DNA of 64,000 bases, from positions 496,001 through 560,000 of the forward strand of contig JBBPUQ010000005.1 of the NCBI GenBank assembly GCA_038501195.1. The letters are read 5' to 3'. The notes below the pieces were generated by a model, which ran no database searches, was not told where the DNA came from, and saw only the letters and a program-made list of their open reading frames with translations. Positions 62,228 to 64,000 of this stretch are shown piece after piece (positions within the stretch are counted from its first letter, which is position 1; each line of letters opens with the position of its first letter). The position numbers were made by a program, and so were the translations under genes. The DNA comes from Nemania diffusa. Taxonomy: Eukaryota; Ascomycota; Sordariomycetes; Xylariales; Xylariaceae.

Positions 62228-63009
62228 CTACGCGCCTCCCCGCTGCCTCTCGAGAACCTGCAACCTCAAGGCCTCGGTGGCGACCTCGGTCTCCAGCACG
62301 CGGCCGACGCCCCGCCTCCACGCGTCCTCGAGCGCGCGCAGCTCCTCGCCGACGTCGTCCTGCAGGCGGCGGCGGGCGATGTTGACGACGTCGACGTCGC
62401 GCCGCGCGGCGGCAAGATCGCGCTCCAGCTGCGCGAGCACGGCCTCGGCGTGCCAGTTGCCCACCAGCCAGGCGGTCTTGCCGTAGGCGTCGAGCAGGCG
62501 GAGGTGGGTTTCGCGGGCGCGGAGGTAGGTGTGGGTTGCGTAGGCTTGGGTTAGGGGGCCGCGAGGGCGGACGGGGGGAGGGAGGGGGGGGGAGGGTCCT
62601 GCGCTTCGTACCGCGTCAGGTCGATTCCTGCTAGGGGCTCCTTGCGGGATATCCGGGCTAGCTCGCTGGCGAGGAGGGGGGTGAAGGTTGGGGGGGGGAG
62701 AGGGGGGAGGGTGCGTTGCGTGGTGGAAGGGAGCTCGGCGGTTATTTGCGCTTCGGCGGCTGCGCGCTCGGTTGGGGTTGGGTCTTGGTCGATGTCTGGG
62801 GCGGGTTAGTTTTCTTGCTCTGATGAGGTTTGCCTAGGAGGGAGGTGGATTGGGTGTTGAGCTGAGGGGAGAGGGAGTGGGTGGAAGGATAGGGAGATAT
62901 GGGAAGTACGTCGTCGGTGGTGACGAGATGGGTGGATGGTGGTTTGTTTGGATTTTGCCTGCTTACATGGGAGAGACTCGTGCACCGTGGTGCGGATTGA
63001 GGATGCCAT
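62228..63009 (-). CDS. cwf7: Pre-mRNA splicing factor BCAS2/SPF27/Cwf7, with apparent frameshift
   Basis: Subunit of the Prp19 (NineTeen) complex of the spliceosome. Exon 1 63009-62967 (MASSIRTTVHESLP) is followed by a 171-nt intron and exon 2 62795-62228. Frame 1 of exon 2 carries YIDQDPTPTERAAAEAQI, ELARISRKEPLAGIDLTRYEAQ. A different frame carries THTYLRARETHLRLLDAYGKTAWLVGNWHAEAVLAQLE and ends at 62228. Both parts fit the family in order, but they are one nucleotide out of phase. The change occurs in a stretch of C runs (plus strand G9 at about 62583-62592 and G6 at about 62572-62577). One missing C there would restore 203 residues, the normal size. It is an assembly or homopolymer error, or a real inactivating mutation. 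No intron consensus explains it. Confidence 0.8.
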
Positions 63010-63684
63010 TGTGTCTGACCTCGGGAGATATATGTGCTCGCTTCCTATCTACAATTGTGCGGTGGGTTTGAGCGGCGTTTTGGCTTGGCGGATTGGGGTA
63101 TCGTAGAGATTGTGGTGTTGAGGTTGTATTTGGTGATCAGATGCTCGACTTCTTGGTGGTTACGAGATGGCGCGCGTGAAGTTGCTGCCGTTGCGATCCT
63201 ACCCCAAATTTCCTTATCGTTATCGTTATCGCATAGGTGCTAGGTAGGCATTTGGTAGGATCCTACAGAGTAGGTACCTAATTAAGGAGCTCAAAGCTAG
63301 GGGCAAATATAGGACCTACCGCGCGCTGTGACATATAGCCCTCTCTATGCGTAGGTAGGCGTCATCTGCTTTCATAGTCTCCTGTATGTTCATGTGTCTC
63401 AGTCTTACAACCAACGGTCCTCTGACGTACAGAGTAACCACAAAATGGTACCCTCAGTAACAAGCCATGTTACCTGGGAGGCATTCATTTAATATTTAGA
63501 ATTATACCATTCTTCAGATATTTTCTCTTGGTCCTGACCAGGGTCTACGGCCACTATAACTACCTCGTCCTCCGTGACATCCGAATAAAGAAACCTTTGA
63601 CTACCTGTTTAACCTATCACTACGCTGTAATACTCAGATGCAAACGTGGATAATTCCAATGCGATATATTGCTTGAGAGACGCC
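63010..63684. promoter_or_regulatory. Divergent promoter region of cwf7 and ceramidase
   Basis: 675 bp. Contains GTAGGTACC/TAGGTAGG clusters at 63235-63285 and 63350-63360, like those upstream of gyp1/hrp1 and agdC. No gene supported. Confidence 0.55.
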
Positions 63685-64000
63685 ATGCCGGACATTGATA
63701 GCGAGAAGAAGGCCGGTCCTTCGCCATTGGTCCCAGATCACCATAAGAACAGGACTTCTAGGCAGACTAGACTCACTGTCTGGCTATCTGTCATTCTATT
63801 TGCATCGACATTGCTATTATTAGCTATAACCTCGCCGCATAGTATAAGGGATAGGTTAACGCTATGGCCGGTTGATAAGACACCTACCCAGGGCTGGGTC
63901 TCATCTGAAGTTGAAGGGGATGAGTATCTTTTAGGAGTGGGAAAGGCTGATATCACCGGGTACGTTGCTGATGAACTATTCGTATCAGTCTCGTTTCAAT
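63685..64000 (+). CDS. Neutral ceramidase, N-terminal exon (cut by window end)
   Basis: Predicted to hydrolyse ceramide to sphingosine and fatty acid. Exon 1 runs 63685-63959 and ends at GG|GTACGT, so the intron begins at 63960. The protein starts with a Lys/Arg-bearing cytosolic tail, then one hydrophobic segment (residues ~31-50, LTVWLSVILFASTLLLLAI) that makes it a type II membrane or signal-anchored protein. Then comes GVGKADITG, the conserved N-terminal motif of neutral/alkaline ceramidases (ASAH2). The rest of the enzyme lies outside the window. The call rests on the YLLGVGKADITG motif and topology only. Confidence 0.75.
   Translation, partial: MPDIDSEKKAGPSPLVPDHHKNRTSRQTRLTVWLSVILFASTLLLLAITSPHSIRDRLTLWPVDKTPTQGWVSSEVEGDEYLLGVGKADITGYVADELFVSVSFQ

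Overview
The window is nuclear DNA of a filamentous ascomycete (Pezizomycotina; most likely a sordariomycete, which is inference). The protein genes are fungal in type and interrupted by short GT-AG introns of about 50-170 nt, often with CTGAC/CTAAT-like branch sites. The DNA is sharply split into two kinds: GC-balanced segments with genes, and very AT-rich segments in which nearly all remaining C and G sit in GpC-type contexts (AGCT, TTGC). The second kind is the footprint of repeat-induced point mutation (RIP) on transposons.

Layout. 1-20,050: RIP-degraded retrotransposon DNA with no intact gene. I can recognise three ~267-bp LTR copies: one in + orientation at 1062-1327, two in - orientation at 9739-10005 and 17508-17774. 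The last two bracket an 8.0-kb element. 20,050-20,210: boundary with an inverted repeat. 21,153-22,105 and 39,967-40,602: the two halves of one secreted GH43 subfamily-24-like exo-beta-1,3-galactanase gene with a C-terminal CBM35-like domain. They are separated by a 17.86-kb AT-rich insertion (22,106-39,966). This insertion has 44-bp terminal inverted repeats, sub-terminal repeat arrays, an island at about 29.0-31.0 kb that is less mutated, and several minisatellites. The insertion kills the gene and is the most notable structure in the window.

40.6-64.0 kb is an ordinary gene segment: a secreted GH31 alpha-glucosidase (agdC type, +), the Rab GTPase-activating protein Gyp1 (-), the RNA-binding protein Hrp1/Nab4 (+), a phytanoyl-CoA dioxygenase-family protein (-), ethanolamine-phosphate cytidylyltransferase (+), the regulatory subunit of protein kinase A (+), the splicing factor BCAS2/Cwf7 (-, with a probable homopolymer frameshift) and the first exon of a neutral ceramidase (+, cut by the window end). 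Three pairs share divergent promoters (gyp1/hrp1, phyH/ect1, cwf7/ceramidase). The genes are housekeeping and not a pathway cluster. The only functional theme is two secreted glycosidases side by side, of which one is broken.

Limits: exon borders come from reading frames and splice consensus only. Names for retroelement and DNA-transposon classes are inferred from termini, because RIP has erased the coding parts. I found no convincing tRNA, rRNA, CRISPR or intact transposase gene.
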